Notes: generated by a model not told the origin, from the letters alone. Shown: positions 28,295-39,397, numbered from the stretch's first letter. The stretch: 64,000 nucleotides of DNA from Pantoea agglomerans (GCF_021397715.1 NZ_CP090207.1:1860001-1924000), one strand, 5' to 3'. Numbers and translations: made by a program.

Positions 28295-29242
28295 ATGTTA
28301 CATATTAAAAAAGGTGCACTTTTCGCCTTAACTGCTTTCTCCGCAACAGCTTCTTTTACCTTTCCTGCTCACGCCAATGTTGTGGCTTCACTGAAACCGG
28401 TCGGATTTATCGCGGCGGCCATTGCTGATGGCGTGACCCCGGTCGATGTTCTGCTGCCGGACGGGGCCTCGGAGCACGATTATGCCCTGCGCCCATCTGA
28501 TGCAAAACGCTTAAAAAACGCGGACTTAGTTGTTTGGGTCGGGCCGGAAATGGAAGCCTTTATGGCGAAGTCTGTGGCTGAACTGCCGGCTAAAAAAAAT
28601 CTGTCGATGGCCGATATCAATGGGGTGAAACCGCTATTGATTAGCGGTGGTGAAGATGAAGATGAACACACAGCGGAAAAATCCGAAGCCGCAGAGGCCG
28701 ATGCCCATCACCATCATCACGGCGAGTTTAATATGCACCTCTGGTTGTCGCCGGAGATAGCGCGGAAAACCGCGGTTGCAATCCATGAAAAATTATTGGA
28801 ACTTATGCCGCAAGATAAAGCCAAACTTGACGCCAACCTCCAGCAGTTTGAGGTAACTTTGGCGGACACGGACAAACGCGTTAACGCACAACTCGCGCCG
28901 GTCAGAAATAAAGGATATTTCGTTTTTCACGACGCTTACACGTACTTTGAAAAACACTACGGTCTCTCGCCCACCGGGCATTTTACCGTCAATCCTGAGA
29001 TTCAACCGGGCGCTCAGCGTTTACACCAGATACGAACACAGTTGGTTGAGCAAAAGGCGGTCTGCGTCTTTGCTGAGCCACAATTCAGGCCAGCAGTCAT
29101 CGATGCTGTCGCCCGCGGAACGCAGGTGCGTAAAGGTACGCTCGATCCGCTGGGAACAGACATCAGCTTAGCTAAAGATAGCTACGTGAAATTCCTCTCA
29201 CAGCTGTCGAGCCAGTATGCAAGCTGCCTGAATGGAGCATGA
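28295..29242 (+). CDS. znuA: Zinc-binding periplasmic protein ZnuA
   Basis: A protein of 315 residues. A Sec signal peptide ends near Ala-His-Ala-Asn. A mobile His/acidic loop with five consecutive His (about residue 137-150) is followed by [13 protein letters not shown], and later Ala-Tyr-Thr-Tyr-Phe-Glu-Lys-His-Tyr. These supply the zinc ligands. It captures zinc and delivers it to ZnuBC. mepM follows 13 bases later and may be cotranscribed. Confidence 0.96.
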   Translation: MLHIKKGALFALTAFSATASFTFPAHANVVASLKPVGFIAAAIADGVTPVDVLLPDGASEHDYALRPSDAKRLKNADLVVWVGPEMEAFMAKSVAELPAKKNLSMADINGVKPLLISGGEDEDEHTAEKSEAAEADAHHHHHGEFNMHLWLSPEIARKTAVAIHEKLLELMPQDKAKLDANLQQFEVTLADTDKRVNAQLAPVRNKGYFVFHDAYTYFEKHYGLSPTGHFTVNPEIQPGAQRLHQIRTQLVEQKAVCVFAEPQFRPAVIDAVARGTQVRKGTLDPLGTDISLAKDSYVKFLSQLSSQYASCLNGA

Positions 29243-29255
29243 GGAATAGGTAAAA

Positions 29256-30587
29256 GTGCAGCAGATAGCCCGCTCTGTCGCCCTCGCATTTAATAATTTG
29301 CCGCGCCCCCACCGCGTTATGCTGGGTTCTTTAACTGTTGTGACACTGGCCGTCGCCGTCTGGCGGCCTTACGTCTATCACCCCACCGATGATGTGACGC
29401 CTATCGTCAAAACCATCGAGCTGGATAAAAACGAACTCCGTACGCTGCTGCCGGAAGCCAGTGAGCCGATTGATCAAAGCACACCGGAGCCGGACGAAGA
29501 GCTGCCTGCAGACGACGTCGATACCGGCGTGCCTGACACCCCAGGCGTTCATGAATACACGGTCTCCTCCGGCGATACGCTGAGCAGTGCGCTGAATCAG
29601 TATGGCATCGACATTGGCGACATCAATTCGCTGGTGGTCAGCGACCGTGATTTACGCAACCTGCAGGTCGGGCAGCAGCTGAGCTGGACCCTGGCCGACG
29701 ATGGCAGCCTGAAAACCCTGAGCTGGGAGATCTCCCGCCGCGAAACCCGTACCTATGAGCGCACCCCAAAAGGTGGCTTTAAAATGGACGCGGAGTTGCA
29801 GAAGGGCGAGTGGCGCAACAGCGTGCTGCAGGGCGAAGTGCGCGGCAGTTTTGCCGCCAGTGCCCAGCGCGCCGGGTTAAGCCGTGCCGAAGCCAGCGGC
29901 GTGATTAAAGCGATGCAATGGCAGATGGATTTCCGCAAGCTGCGGGCCGGCGATCAGTTCAGCGTGTTAATGTCACGTGAAATGCTCGACGGCAAAAGCG
30001 CCCAGAGCCAGCTGCTGGGCGTACGCCTGCGCAGCGGAGGTAAAGATTACTACGCCTTCCGTGCTGAAGATGGCAAATTCTACGATCGCAACGGCTCCGG
30101 CCTGGCGCGCGGCTTCATGCGCTTCCCGACCGTGAAGCAGTATCGCGTCTCCTCTAACTTCAACCCGCGCCGTCTCAACCCGGTGACCGGACGCATCGCG
30201 CCGCATAAAGGCGTCGACTTTGCGCTGCCGATCGGCACGCCGGTGCTGGCAGTGGGCGACGGGGAGATCGTAGTGGCGAAGAACGGCGGGGCCGCCGGTA
30301 ACTACGTGGCGATCCGTCACGGTCGTCAGTATATGACGCGTTACATGCACATGAAGAAAGTGCTGGTGAAGCCGGGACAAAAAGTGAAACGCGGCGATCG
30401 CATCGGGCTGTCAGGCAACACCGGCCGCTCAACCGGGCCGCATCTGCACTTTGAAATCTGGATTAACAACCAGGCAGTCAACCCGTTAACGGCGAAGCTG
30501 CCGCGGATGGAAGGCCTGACCGGCAAAGATCGCAGCCAGTATATGGCGCAGGTGAAATCCTGGCTGCCGCAGCTGGGGCTGAAATAA
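29256..30587 (+). CDS. mepM: Murein DD-endopeptidase MepM
   Basis: A protein of 443 residues, GTG start. One N-terminal membrane anchor (about 20-42), an acidic linker, a LysM-type domain (about 100-145, Tyr-Thr-Val-Ser-Ser-Gly-Asp-Thr-Leu) and a C-terminal M23 zinc peptidase with HKGVDFALPIGTPV and Gly-Pro-His-Leu-His-Phe-Glu (metal ligands). It cuts D-Ala-meso-DAP cross-links so new glycan strands can be inserted. The enterobacterial order znuA-mepM-lpxM is kept. Confidence 0.95.
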   Translation: MQQIARSVALAFNNLPRPHRVMLGSLTVVTLAVAVWRPYVYHPTDDVTPIVKTIELDKNELRTLLPEASEPIDQSTPEPDEELPADDVDTGVPDTPGVHEYTVSSGDTLSSALNQYGIDIGDINSLVVSDRDLRNLQVGQQLSWTLADDGSLKTLSWEISRRETRTYERTPKGGFKMDAELQKGEWRNSVLQGEVRGSFAASAQRAGLSRAEASGVIKAMQWQMDFRKLRAGDQFSVLMSREMLDGKSAQSQLLGVRLRSGGKDYYAFRAEDGKFYDRNGSGLARGFMRFPTVKQYRVSSNFNPRRLNPVTGRIAPHKGVDFALPIGTPVLAVGDGEIVVAKNGGAAGNYVAIRHGRQYMTRYMHMKKVLVKPGQKVKRGDRIGLSGNTGRSTGPHLHFEIWINNQAVNPLTAKLPRMEGLTGKDRSQYMAQVKSWLPQLGLK

Positions 30588-30610
30588 GCGTATTTCGCCA
30601 AATCGCGCAG

Positions 30611-30639
30611 AAACCGACGGCAATCCCGTCGGTTTTTTT
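30611..30639 (+). terminator. Terminator of mepM
   Basis: ACCGACGG-CAAT-CCGTCGGT stem followed by seven T residues, 25 bases after the stop. Confidence 0.9.
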
Positions 30640-30712
30640 CTATCTGGCGCACGATGATTGCAAATTTGCCCGTCGTCACTATCATTAGCCGGTCATTGCT
30701 TGAGGCGAGTGC

Positions 30713-31687
30713 ATGGAAACCCGAAAAAAAAATAACGCTGAATTTATTCCTGTTTTTGAACGTTCATTTCTCAAACCTAAATACTGGGGAAGCTGGCTGG
30801 CGATTGCTGGACTGGCCGGTATGGCGATGTTACCGCCCAAAGTGCGCGATCCGCTGCTGGGTCGTTTAGGCCGCTTTGCCGGCAAGCTGGCGAAAGGCGC
30901 ACGTCGTCGTGCCCTGATCAATCTCTACTATTGCCTGCCGGAACTGAGTGAGACCCAGCGTGCCGCGCTGGTTGACGAGATGTTCGCCACGGCACCGCAG
31001 GCGATGGCAATGATGACCGAGTTAGTGCTGCGCGATCCGGCCCGTATTCGCGAGCGCGTAGAGTGGCATGGCCGTGAGATTATCGATCAGATGCAGGCTG
31101 AGCAGCAGAACGTCATTTTTCTGGTGCCACACGGCTGGGCAGTGGATATCCCCGCGATGCTGCTGGCATCGGAAGGGCAGAAAATGGCCGCGATGTTCCA
31201 TAACCAAAGCGATCCGCTGCTCGATTATGCCTGGAACACCGCGCGTCGCCGTTATGGCGGCCGGTTACATGCCCGCAATGACGGTATCAAACCCTTTATC
31301 AGTTCCATCCGTCAGGGCTACTTTGGCTACTATCTGCCCGATCAGGATCATGGCCCGGAGCACAGCGAGTTCGTGGACTTTTTCGCCACCTATAAAGCGA
31401 CGCTGCCGGCACTGGGCCGTTTGATGAAGCTGTGCCGCGCCCGCGTGGTACCGCTGTTTCCGGTCTATAACAGCGACACGCATAAGCTGGAAATCTATGT
31501 GCGGCCACCGATGGACGATCTGCTGGAAGCGGATGACCATCAGCTGGCGCGCCGGATGAATGAAGAAGTCGAAATTTTCGTGCGCCCGCATCCGGAACAG
31601 TACACCTGGATACTGAAGCTGCTGAAAACGCGCAAAGGCGACGATATCGAACCCTATTCGCGCAAAGAACTCTACCCGCGCAAATAG
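30713..31687 (+). CDS. lpxM: Lipid A myristoyltransferase LpxM
   Basis: A protein of 324 residues. An N-terminal membrane helix (about 23-42) is followed by an acyltransferase domain with the His-x4-Asp motif (Pro-His-Gly-Trp-Ala-Val-Asp) and later Tyr-Leu-Pro-Asp-Gln-Asp-His-Gly-Pro. It adds the secondary acyl chain to the penta-acyl lipid A precursor. A promoter is probably present in the 125-base gap after the mepM terminator. Confidence 0.94.
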   Translation: METRKKNNAEFIPVFERSFLKPKYWGSWLAIAGLAGMAMLPPKVRDPLLGRLGRFAGKLAKGARRRALINLYYCLPELSETQRAALVDEMFATAPQAMAMMTELVLRDPARIRERVEWHGREIIDQMQAEQQNVIFLVPHGWAVDIPAMLLASEGQKMAAMFHNQSDPLLDYAWNTARRRYGGRLHARNDGIKPFISSIRQGYFGYYLPDQDHGPEHSEFVDFFATYKATLPALGRLMKLCRARVVPLFPVYNSDTHKLEIYVRPPMDDLLEADDHQLARRMNEEVEIFVRPHPEQYTWILKLLKTRKGDDIEPYSRKELYPRK

Positions 31688-31688
31688 C

Positions 31689-31715
31689 AAAAAGGCCGCG
31701 CAAGCGGCCTTTTTC
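31689..31715. terminator. Bidirectional terminator between lpxM and mdfA-like gene
   Basis: AAAAAGGCCGC-GCAA-GCGGCCTTTTT has A and T tracts on both sides and lies between convergent stops. Confidence 0.92.
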
Positions 31716-32948
31716 TTACAGTGCTTCCAGCTTACTGCGCCGTTTGCGTTCCCGCATAAACACAATTACCAGACCAAACCACAGCACACCGCTGATAAAG
31801 TTAATCAGACAGAACCACAGCGTGCCGCCACTGAAGTAGCCACTTTTCGCCAGTTCAATGCCGATAGCCAGCGTCAGAATGCTGATCATTCCCAGCATCG
31901 CCGCCACGCTGCCTTTGCCTTCATCGCTGGCGTAAAGCGTCAGGCGATAGAGTCCGGCATTGACCATGCCCGCGCCAAAGGCGTACAGGCTGAGCCCGGC
32001 GGTAATCAGCAGATAGCCGTGACTGTTCATCAGGCTCGCCACCAGCGCCAGGCTCAGCCCGATAAGGATCGGCCAGGCGGCAAACTTCACCGGCTGCTCA
32101 ATCGGCACCCGTCCAGCCAGCTTACTCAGCGTCAGATTACCGGCGATCATCGCCAGGAAGACCGGCAGCTGCAGCAACGCATACTGCATACGCGACAGCC
32201 CTTCGTCATGCATCAGGATCACCGGCGACAGCGCCACCCAGGTGAGGATCGGGATAAATACCAGGCCGATAGCGAACGATCCCGTCATCACCAGCCGATC
32301 TTTCATCAGACGACCGTAGTTGCGCGCCAGATTCGGCAGCGCAATCGAATGAGTGCGATCGCCGGCGGTTTCCGGCATCACTCGCCACAGCACCACGAAG
32401 GCCAGCAGGCTACAGGCAGCGAACAGCCAGAACATGCTGCGCCAGCTGCCGACGGTGAGCCAGGCGGCGCCCGCCAGCGGACCGGCCAGCGGGGCCAGCA
32501 GCGCGACGTTGGCCATCAGCGCCATCATTCGTACCGCCAGCGCTTCATCAAACGCCTCCTGAATCGCCGCATAGCCGACCGCACCGATAAAGCACAGGCT
32601 GATCCCCTGCACAAAGCGCAGGCTGACAAACTCTTCAATAGAGCTGACCCAGTTCGTCAGCAGACAGGCGGCAGCAAAAAACAGGATACCGAACAGCATG
32701 ACCGGACGGCGGCCAAACTTATCCGAGAGCGGGCCCAGCAGCCATTGCAGCACCACGCCGCCAATCAGGTAGGCGGTCAGCGAGGTAGAGACCCATTCCG
32801 GGCCGACGTTAAATTCTGCCGTGACGATCAACATACCCGGCTGGATCATGTCATGGGCAATGTAGGTAGCAAATTCGAATAACACTAATGCCAGAGGAAA
32901 TAACAATACCCGGCCGGTGAGCTGGCTGATGGGGTGAAAACGGGCCAT
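31716..32948 (-). CDS. mdfA: MdfA-like multidrug/proton antiporter
   Basis: A protein of 410 residues with twelve predicted helices, MFS drug:H+ antiporter family 1. The first helix segment Phe-Glu-Phe-Ala-Thr-Tyr-Ile holds the acidic residue that matters for cation recognition in MdfA; Gly-Pro-Leu-Ser-Asp-Lys-Phe-Gly-Arg-Arg is motif A, and LRFVQGISLCFIGAVGYAAI is motif B. Similarity to MdfA runs end to end. It sits here between lpxM and pykA rather than at the Escherichia coli mdfA location. It probably exports lipophilic drugs. Confidence 0.82.
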   Translation of the reverse strand: MARFHPISQLTGRVLLFPLALVLFEFATYIAHDMIQPGMLIVTAEFNVGPEWVSTSLTAYLIGGVVLQWLLGPLSDKFGRRPVMLFGILFFAAACLLTNWVSSIEEFVSLRFVQGISLCFIGAVGYAAIQEAFDEALAVRMMALMANVALLAPLAGPLAGAAWLTVGSWRSMFWLFAACSLLAFVVLWRVMPETAGDRTHSIALPNLARNYGRLMKDRLVMTGSFAIGLVFIPILTWVALSPVILMHDEGLSRMQYALLQLPVFLAMIAGNLTLSKLAGRVPIEQPVKFAAWPILIGLSLALVASLMNSHGYLLITAGLSLYAFGAGMVNAGLYRLTLYASDEGKGSVAAMLGMISILTLAIGIELAKSGYFSGGTLWFCLINFISGVLWFGLVIVFMRERKRRSKLEAL

Positions 32949-32966
32949 CTGGCCTCCTTGTCAGAA

Positions 32967-32998
32967 AAGAAAACGCGACTGGCAGGCAGTCGCGTCTT
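32967..32998 (-). terminator. Terminator of pykA
   Basis: Read on the minus strand, ACGCGACT-loop-AGTCGCGT is followed by TTTTCTTTTC. Confidence 0.8.
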
Positions 32999-33032
32999 TT
33001 ATTCTACACTGGCAATCTCAACCCGGTGTCAA

Positions 33033-34475
33033 TTAATCCACGCGCAGCACGCGAGTGGTATTGGTGGTGCCGGTGGCGCCCATGACGTCGCCCTGAGTAA
33101 CAATCACCAGGTCGCCTGAGACCAGGAAGCCTTTATCACGCAGCAGGTTAACCGCATCGTGCGCGGCCGCCACACCGTCGTTGTTGCTGTCAAAGAACAC
33201 CGGCGTCACACCGCGATAGAGCGCGGTCAGGTTCAGGGTGCGCTCATGACGTGACATGGCGAAAATCGGCAGGCCGGAGGTGATACGGGAGGTCATCAGC
33301 GGCGTACGGCCCGATTCCGTCATAGTGATGATGGCGGTCACACCCTGCAGGTGGTTAGCGGCATACATCGACGACATCGCAATCGCTTCTTCTACGTTGT
33401 CGAACTGCACATCCAGACGGTGCTTCGAGACGTTAACGCTGGGGATCTTCTCTGCGCCAAGGCAGACTTTAGCCATCGCCGAAACGGTTTCTGCCGGATA
33501 CTGACCGGCGGCGGTTTCAGCCGACAGCATCACGGCATCGGTTCCGTCCAGCACGGCGTTGGCCACGTCCATGACTTCTGCACGGGTCGGCATTGGGTTG
33601 GTAATCATCGACTCCATCATCTGAGTGGCGGTGATGATGGTACGGTTGAGCTGGCGGGCGCGACGGATTAAGGCTTTCTGAATCCCGACCAGTTCCGGAT
33701 CGCCAATTTCCACGCCGAGATCGCCACGCGCGACCATCACCACATCAGAGGCGAGAATAATGTCATCCATCGCTTCCTGACTGGCCACCGCTTCGGCACG
33801 TTCTACTTTCGCCACCAGTTTGGCATCGCAACCCGCTTCACGGGCCAGACGACGCGCATAGTTCATGTCTTCGCCACAGCGTGGGAACGAGACCGCCAGA
33901 TAGTCGACCTTGATTTTCGCCGCGGTGATGATGTCTGCTTTGTCTTTTTCAGTCAGCGCTTCAGCCGACAGGCCGCCGCCGAGCTTGTTAATCCCTTTAT
34001 TGTTCGACAGCGGGCCACCGACGGTCACTTCGGTGAACACTTTCATCTCCTGCACTTCCAGCACTTTGAGCTGCACGCGACCATCATCCAGCAGCAGGAT
34101 GTCGCCAGGCACGACGTCGGCTGGCAGACCTTTATAGTCGATACCAACGCGCTCTTTGTCGCCTTCGCCTTTACCCAGGCTGGCATCCAGCAGGAAACGA
34201 TCGCCGATGTTGAGGAAAACTTTGCCTTCTTTAAAGGTAGAAACGCGAATTTTTGGACCCTGCAGGTCACCGAGGATCGCGACATGGCGACCCAGTTTTG
34301 CCGCAATCTCGCGCACTTTATCTGCACGTAGCTGGTGATCTTCTGGCGTGCCGTGGGAGAAGTTGAGTCGAACAACGTTAGCGCCAGCCGCGATGATTTT
34401 TTCGAGGTTATTATCACGATCGGTAGCCGGGCCGAGGGTTGTTACGATCTTGGTTCTTCTGAGACGTCTTGACAT
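33033..34475 (-). CDS. pykA: Pyruvate kinase II
   Basis: A protein of 480 residues, equal in length to PykA. It starts [18 protein letters not shown]; the barrel holds [14 protein letters not shown] (catalytic Lys region) and [12 protein letters not shown], and the signature [13 protein letters not shown]. It makes pyruvate and ATP from phosphoenolpyruvate. The AMP-responsive type II enzyme is indicated by the start and by its place beside hexR-zwf. The start at 34475 is favoured over 34493 by AAGGA upstream. Confidence 0.95.
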   Translation of the reverse strand: MSRRLRRTKIVTTLGPATDRDNNLEKIIAAGANVVRLNFSHGTPEDHQLRADKVREIAAKLGRHVAILGDLQGPKIRVSTFKEGKVFLNIGDRFLLDASLGKGEGDKERVGIDYKGLPADVVPGDILLLDDGRVQLKVLEVQEMKVFTEVTVGGPLSNNKGINKLGGGLSAEALTEKDKADIITAAKIKVDYLAVSFPRCGEDMNYARRLAREAGCDAKLVAKVERAEAVASQEAMDDIILASDVVMVARGDLGVEIGDPELVGIQKALIRRARQLNRTIITATQMMESMITNPMPTRAEVMDVANAVLDGTDAVMLSAETAAGQYPAETVSAMAKVCLGAEKIPSVNVSKHRLDVQFDNVEEAIAMSSMYAANHLQGVTAIITMTESGRTPLMTSRITSGLPIFAMSRHERTLNLTALYRGVTPVFFDSNNDGVAAAHDAVNLLRDKGFLVSGDLVIVTQGDVMGATGTTNTTRVLRVD

Positions 34476-34582
34476 GAAGGACTCCGTTAACAAATAAGCC
34501 GGTCCTGATCTCCGGACGCGGCATGGTTAGCTATTCTATATGATCGATGGGTTGTGATACGACTCACATTGTAAATGTGATG

Positions 34583-35461
34583 TTAATTATTTTGTTGTGT
34601 ATCTTGTTCCCGAATGGCGTGCTTTTCGTAACGCGACGCTTTCAGCGCCTGTTTAACGCGCTTGAGGTTTTCCCGGAAAGGCGTTCCGCGTTCCAGAGTG
34701 AAACCGGTCGCCAACACATCGATCACGGTCAACTGCGCCAGGCGCGACACCATCGGTAGATAGACATCAGTATCTTCCGGTACATCAAGCACTAAAGCCA
34801 GCGCGGCTTCGTCGGCAAGGGGCGAGTCGGGAGAGGTGATGGCAATAACGGTGGAACCGTTTACACGGGCCAGGCGAGCCAGTTCTACCATATTTTTTGT
34901 GCGGCCAGTATGTGAAATGAGAACAAAAACGTCACCGGCTCGACTATTTATACAACTCATGCGCTGGATCACAATATCGTCCGACCAGAAGACCGGCAAA
35001 TCAAAGCGCAGAAATTTTGTGAAGGCGTCATGCGCCACCACCGCTGAAGCGCCCAGACCAAAAAAAGCGAGTTTATCCGCCCCGGTCAGCAGCGTGACTG
35101 CCTGCTGCAGACGCGCGGCGTCCAGCCGGTTGCGGACCTGTTGCAGGCCAGCCAGCGCCGAATCAAAAATTTTATGGCTGTAGTTTTCCACATCGTCATG
35201 CTGCTCTACGCCACGGCTGACCCAGCTGCTGCCTTTCACCAGGCTTTGCGCCAGCTGCAGTTTGAAGTCCGGAAAACCGCGCGCGCCTAACCGATGGCAA
35301 AAACGGTTGACCGTGGGTTCGCTGACGCCCGCTGCGCGCGCCAGTGTGGCAATGCTGGAGTGCATCGCAGCCTGCGGCGCTGCCAGAATCTGCCCGGCCA
35401 CTTTCTGTTCCGCTTTACTCAACGCAGCCTGCTGCGCCTCAATCTTTTCCAGCATATTCAT
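34583..35461 (-). CDS. hexR: HexR carbon-metabolism regulator (RpiR family)
   Basis: A protein of 292 residues. The N-terminal helix-turn-helix (about 15-80, GVSEPTVNRFCHRLGARGFPDFK) is followed by a SIS sugar-phosphate domain (about 125-260, Ala-Phe-Phe-Gly-Leu-Gly-Ala-Ser and VLISHTGRTKNMVELA). HexR represses central carbon genes and is released by KDPG, the Entner-Doudoroff intermediate. The adjacent zwf and eda are its usual targets. Note that edd, which makes KDPG from gluconate-6-phosphate, is not at this locus. Confidence 0.92.
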   Translation of the reverse strand: MNMLEKIEAQQAALSKAEQKVAGQILAAPQAAMHSSIATLARAAGVSEPTVNRFCHRLGARGFPDFKLQLAQSLVKGSSWVSRGVEQHDDVENYSHKIFDSALAGLQQVRNRLDAARLQQAVTLLTGADKLAFFGLGASAVVAHDAFTKFLRFDLPVFWSDDIVIQRMSCINSRAGDVFVLISHTGRTKNMVELARLARVNGSTVIAITSPDSPLADEAALALVLDVPEDTDVYLPMVSRLAQLTVIDVLATGFTLERGTPFRENLKRVKQALKASRYEKHAIREQDTQQNN

Positions 35462-35826
35462 AAGTGGATGACCATTATCACTTTTATCGATTTCAATTAT
35501 TGCTGTCGCTGGCAGCCATTAACAGAGACTATATCGCGTTAGCGCGGGTCGGGCGCAAGGGCGGATAAGCCGGACGCGCTTTTTTTTGGCATACTTTGAG
35601 CGGTGCCGGATTTTGCCTGACAACATCAGACACAGAAAAAAGCAGAAATGCGCACGCGTCATCACACGCGCTGACACTATCCGGTACAGAGTTAATGCGG
35701 TTGACCCGGCGCGTCGGTTTACCTGGCGCGGGGAAAAAAGTACATTGTGCTGAAAGAAAATAACAACCTGGACCCGGTGGCAGAGGATGCATCACCATCG
35801 GATTATCCTGCAACGAGGAGAGGAAA
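35462..35826. promoter_or_regulatory. Divergent hexR-zwf control region
   Basis: 365 bases between divergent starts with no gene. It should hold the zwf and hexR promoters; I do not find a clear HexR palindrome. GAGGAGAGG just before 35827 is the zwf ribosome site. Confidence 0.6.
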
Positions 35827-37302
35827 ATGGCGGTTACACAAACAGCCCAGGCATGCGATCTGGTGATTTTCGGTGCCAAAGGCGATCTTGCACGCCGTAA
35901 ACTGTTGCCTTCACTGTATCAGTTAGAAAAAGCGGGTCAGATTCACGAAGAGACCCGCATCATTGGCGTAGGCCGCGCCGAGTGGGACAAAGCGGAATAC
36001 ACCAAAGTGGTACGTGAAGCGCTGGAAACCTTCATGAAGGAGAAGATTGACGAAGCGCTGTGGGATAAGCTCAGCGGCCGTCTCGACTTCTGCAACCTCG
36101 ATGTGAATGACACCACGCACTTCCCGAAACTGGGCAAGATGCTGGATCAGAAAAAACGCACCACCATCAACTATTTTGCCATGCCACCGAGCACTTTCGG
36201 CGCCATCTGTCAGGGTCTGGGCACCGCGAAGCTGAATGCCAAACCGGCGCGTGTCGTCATGGAGAAGCCGCTCGGCACCTCACTGGAAACCTCACAGGAA
36301 ATCAACGATAGCGTCGGTGAGTATTTCGATGAGAGCCAGGTGTTCCGTATTGACCACTATCTGGGCAAAGAGACGGTACTGAATCTGCTGGCACTGCGCT
36401 TTGCCAACTCGATTTTCGTCAATAACTGGGACAACCGCACCATCGACCACGTACAGATCACCGTGGCGGAAGAGGTCGGGATTGAAGGCCGCTGGGGTTA
36501 CTTCGACAAAGCGGGCCAGATGCGTGACATGATCCAGAACCACCTGTTGCAGATTCTGACCATGATCGCCATGTCGCCGCCTTCCGATCTCAGCGCTGAC
36601 AGCATCCGTGATGAAAAAGTGAAGGTGCTGCGTTCGCTGCGTCGCATCGATCAGACCAACGTGCGTGAGAAAACGGTACGTGGTCAGTACACCGCGGGCT
36701 TCGTGCAGGGTAAAAAAGTGCCGGGCTACCTTGAAGAAGAGGGTGCCAATAAATCCAGCGCCACCGAAACCTTCGTCGCCATCCGGGTGGATATCGACAA
36801 CTGGCGCTGGGCGGGCGTGCCGTTTTATCTGCGCACCGGCAAACGGTTACCGACCAAATGTTCAGAAGTGGTGGTCTACTTTAAAAACCCTGAGATGAAC
36901 CTGTTTAAAGATTCTTATTCAGAGCTGCCGCAGAACAAGCTGACCATTCGTCTGCAGCCGGATGAAGGGGTGGATATCGAGATCCTGAACAAAGTGCCAG
37001 GCCTCGACCACAAGCACAAGCTGCAGACCACTAAGCTGGATCTGAGCTACTCCGAAACCTTCAACCAGTCGCATCTGGCGGATGCCTATGAACGCCTGCT
37101 GCTGGAAAGTATGCGCGGCATTCAGGCGCTGTTTGTCCGCCGTGACGAAGTGGAAGCGGCCTGGACCTATGTCGATTCCATCATTGAAGCCTGGGCGGCG
37201 GATGGTGATTCCTCCAAACCGTATCAGGCCGGCACCTGGGGCCCGGTTGCCTCGGTGGCGATGATCACCCGCGATGGCCGTTCGTGGAACGAATTTGAAT
37301 AA
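35827..37302 (+). CDS. zwf: Glucose-6-phosphate 1-dehydrogenase
   Basis: A protein of 491 residues. [12 protein letters not shown] is the coenzyme fingerprint, and Arg-Ile-Asp-His-Tyr-Leu-Gly-Lys-Glu holds the active-site Asp-His and Lys. It makes 6-phosphogluconolactone and NADPH at the head of the pentose phosphate pathway. It has its own strong terminator, which separates it from eda. Confidence 0.97.
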   Translation: MAVTQTAQACDLVIFGAKGDLARRKLLPSLYQLEKAGQIHEETRIIGVGRAEWDKAEYTKVVREALETFMKEKIDEALWDKLSGRLDFCNLDVNDTTHFPKLGKMLDQKKRTTINYFAMPPSTFGAICQGLGTAKLNAKPARVVMEKPLGTSLETSQEINDSVGEYFDESQVFRIDHYLGKETVLNLLALRFANSIFVNNWDNRTIDHVQITVAEEVGIEGRWGYFDKAGQMRDMIQNHLLQILTMIAMSPPSDLSADSIRDEKVKVLRSLRRIDQTNVREKTVRGQYTAGFVQGKKVPGYLEEEGANKSSATETFVAIRVDIDNWRWAGVPFYLRTGKRLPTKCSEVVVYFKNPEMNLFKDSYSELPQNKLTIRLQPDEGVDIEILNKVPGLDHKHKLQTTKLDLSYSETFNQSHLADAYERLLLESMRGIQALFVRRDEVEAAWTYVDSIIEAWAADGDSSKPYQAGTWGPVASVAMITRDGRSWNEFE

Positions 37303-37314
37303 CGGAACCTCTGA

Positions 37315-37341
37315 GGCCCGCACTGTGCGGGCCTTTTTTTT
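37315..37341 (+). terminator. Terminator of zwf
   Basis: GGCCCGCA-CTG-TGCGGGCC followed by eight T residues, 12 bases after the stop. Confidence 0.93.
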
Positions 37342-37504
37342 GTCCGACGCAAAGGCAGAAAAGTGAACTGGCGTTTCAAAAATCGCGTCGGGCGATGGAC
37401 GCTCAGGAACCGGATCATGTATGGTAGTGGCGCAATTGACAGGGCAGGAGCCGAGGCTCCATGACCGGGCCGCTAATCCCGGTGTTATCAAGCAAGGGGA
37501 AGTG

Positions 37505-38143
37505 ATGAAGAACTGGAAAACAAGTGCTGAACAGATTCTGACCACCGGACCGGTCGTGCCGGTGATCGTGGTAAACAAGCTGGAACACGCGGTCCCGATG
37601 GCGAAAGCGCTGGTCGCGGGCGGTGTCCGGGTGCTGGAAGTGACGCTGCGTACGCCGGTGGCGATGGATGCGCTGCGTGCGATGATCAAAGAAGTGCCGG
37701 AAGCGATTGTCGGTGCGGGTACAGTGATTAATCCTCAGCAACTGCAGGAAGTGACCGAGGCGGGCGCGCAATTTATCATCAGCCCTGGCGTCACGGAGTC
37801 GTTACTGAAAGCTGCCGTTGAAGGCCCGGTTCCGTTGATTCCTGGCATCAGCACCGTTTCAGAACTGATGACCGGCATGGACTACGGCCTGCGTGAGTTC
37901 AAATTCTTCCCGGCGGAAGCCAACGGCGGTGTGAAAGCGCTGCAGGCGATTGGCGGGCCTTTCCCGCAGGTGCGTTTCTGCCCGACCGGCGGTATCTCTC
38001 CGGCCAACTACCGTGACTATCTGGCGCTGAAAAGCGTGCTGTGCATTGGCGGTTCGTGGCTGGTGCCTAACGATGCGCTGGAAGCGGGCGACTGGGATCG
38101 GATTACCCGACTGGCGCGTGAAGCGGTAGAAGGGGCGAAGTAA
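37505..38143 (+). CDS. eda: KDPG/KHG aldolase
   Basis: A protein of 212 residues starting at ATG 37505 (Lys-Asn-Trp-Lys-Thr) after a GGGGAAG ribosome site; the frame is open upstream but not conserved. The Schiff-base Lys lies in Glu-Phe-Lys-Phe-Phe-Pro-Ala-Glu, and Val-Leu-Glu-Val-Thr-Leu-Arg-Thr is the early motif. It splits 2-keto-3-deoxy-6-phosphogluconate to pyruvate and glyceraldehyde-3-phosphate. In Escherichia coli it follows edd; here edd is absent, so the enzyme more likely serves hexuronate breakdown or 4-hydroxy-2-oxoglutarate recycling. Confidence 0.95.
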   Translation: MKNWKTSAEQILTTGPVVPVIVVNKLEHAVPMAKALVAGGVRVLEVTLRTPVAMDALRAMIKEVPEAIVGAGTVINPQQLQEVTEAGAQFIISPGVTESLLKAAVEGPVPLIPGISTVSELMTGMDYGLREFKFFPAEANGGVKALQAIGGPFPQVRFCPTGGISPANYRDYLALKSVLCIGGSWLVPNDALEAGDWDRITRLAREAVEGAK

Positions 38144-38148
38144 GTTCT

Positions 38149-38172
38149 GGCGGTGAGCCGAGGCTCACCGCC
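38149..38172. terminator. Hairpin between convergent eda and purT
   Basis: GGCGGTGAGC-CGAG-GCTCACCGCC, a perfect 10-base stem five bases after the eda stop and six before the purT stop. T tracts are weak on both sides. Confidence 0.6.
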
Positions 38173-38178
38173 TTGATA

Positions 38179-39357
38179 TTATCCCTCGACCTTCACCGCT
38201 GCCGCGCTGGCGACCGCACGCGCAATCGCCTGAGTGGTGGTGTCACCGCTGGCCAGCGCCACGCCCAGCCGGCGCTGTCCGCTGATCTCTGGCTTGCCGA
38301 ACAGACGCAGTTGCAGACCGGCACCCAGCGCCGCCCCGACATTCACGAACTGCACATTCTGGCTGGTCAGCTGCGGCAGGATCACCGCCGACGCAGCCGG
38401 ACCATACTGGCGAATGCCGCCAATTGGCAGACCGAGGAAGGCCCGGACGTGCAGCGCAAACTCCGACAGATCCTGTGAAATCAGCGTCACCATGCCGGTG
38501 TCATGTGGACGTGGTGACACTTCGCTGAAGATCACCTCATCACCACAGACAAACAGCTCAACGCCAAACAGTCCATATCCGCCCAGCGCCTCAACCACCT
38601 GCGCTGCAATCGCCTGCGCCCGCTGCAGCGCCAGATCGCTCATCTGCTGCGGCTGCCAGGATTCACGGTAATCGCCATCTTCCTGACGATGACCAATGGG
38701 TGCGCAGAAATGAATGCCGTCCACCGCACTGATGGTCAGCAGGGTAATTTCAAAATCAAAGGTCACGACGCCTTCGACGATCACCCGACCGGCACCGGCA
38801 CGGCCGCCTTGCTGCGCGTATTCCCATGCGCTGTCCAGCTGGCTGGCATCACGGATAAAGCTCTGGCCCTTGCCGGAGGAGCTCATCACCGGTTTCACGA
38901 TGCAGGGAAAGCCAATCTCCGCGGCAGCCTGGTCGAAACGCGCTTTGCTGTCGGCGAAGCAGTAACGGGAGGTCGGCAGTGACAGCTCTTCGGCAGCCAG
39001 ACGACGAATACCTTCACGATTCATGGTCAGCTTTGCCGCCCGGGCAGTCGGCACCACGCGCTGTCCCTGCTGCTCCAGCGCCACCAGGGTGTCGGTGGCG
39101 ATGGCTTCAATTTCCGGCACCACGAAGTCAGGTTTTTCCTGCGCGATCAGCGCGGCCAGCGCCTCGCCATCCAGCATGTTGATCACATAGCTGCGATGCG
39201 CCACCTGCATCGCCGGGGCATCGGCGTAGCGATCAACGGCAATCACTTCCACACCCAGACGCTGACACTCCAGCGCCACCTCTTTACCCAGTTCACCTGA
39301 ACCTAATAGCATCACACGCGTGGCCGCAGGGCGCAGCGCAGTTCCGAGAGTCGTCAT
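38179..39357 (-). CDS. purT: Formate-dependent GAR transformylase
   Basis: A protein of 392 residues, the family length. ATP-grasp enzyme: [11 protein letters not shown] at the start, [19 protein letters not shown] in the ATP site, [14 protein letters not shown] late. It formylates glycinamide ribonucleotide with free formate and ATP in purine synthesis. The start at 39357 fits the family; the frame runs open to 39546 across the promoter. A PurR box lies upstream. Confidence 0.96.
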   Translation of the reverse strand: MTTLGTALRPAATRVMLLGSGELGKEVALECQRLGVEVIAVDRYADAPAMQVAHRSYVINMLDGEALAALIAQEKPDFVVPEIEAIATDTLVALEQQGQRVVPTARAAKLTMNREGIRRLAAEELSLPTSRYCFADSKARFDQAAAEIGFPCIVKPVMSSSGKGQSFIRDASQLDSAWEYAQQGGRAGAGRVIVEGVVTFDFEITLLTISAVDGIHFCAPIGHRQEDGDYRESWQPQQMSDLALQRAQAIAAQVVEALGGYGLFGVELFVCGDEVIFSEVSPRPHDTGMVTLISQDLSEFALHVRAFLGLPIGGIRQYGPAASAVILPQLTSQNVQFVNVGAALGAGLQLRLFGKPEISGQRRLGVALASGDTTTQAIARAVASAAAVKVEG

Positions 39358-39397
39358 AAATTCACCTAAGCAGTCACAAAATGCGCGCGCAGTATAA

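Noticed and set aside
28680-28760. His-rich stretch of ZnuA as a possible anomaly
   Set aside because: A His/acidic loop is normal for ZnuA of proteobacteria.
34564-34580. TCACATT-GTA-AATGTGA inverted repeat as a CRP site
   Set aside because: The half-sites are in the wrong order for CRP (TGTGA-N6-TCACA), and it lies just beyond the hexR stop, where a simple RNA hairpin is more likely.
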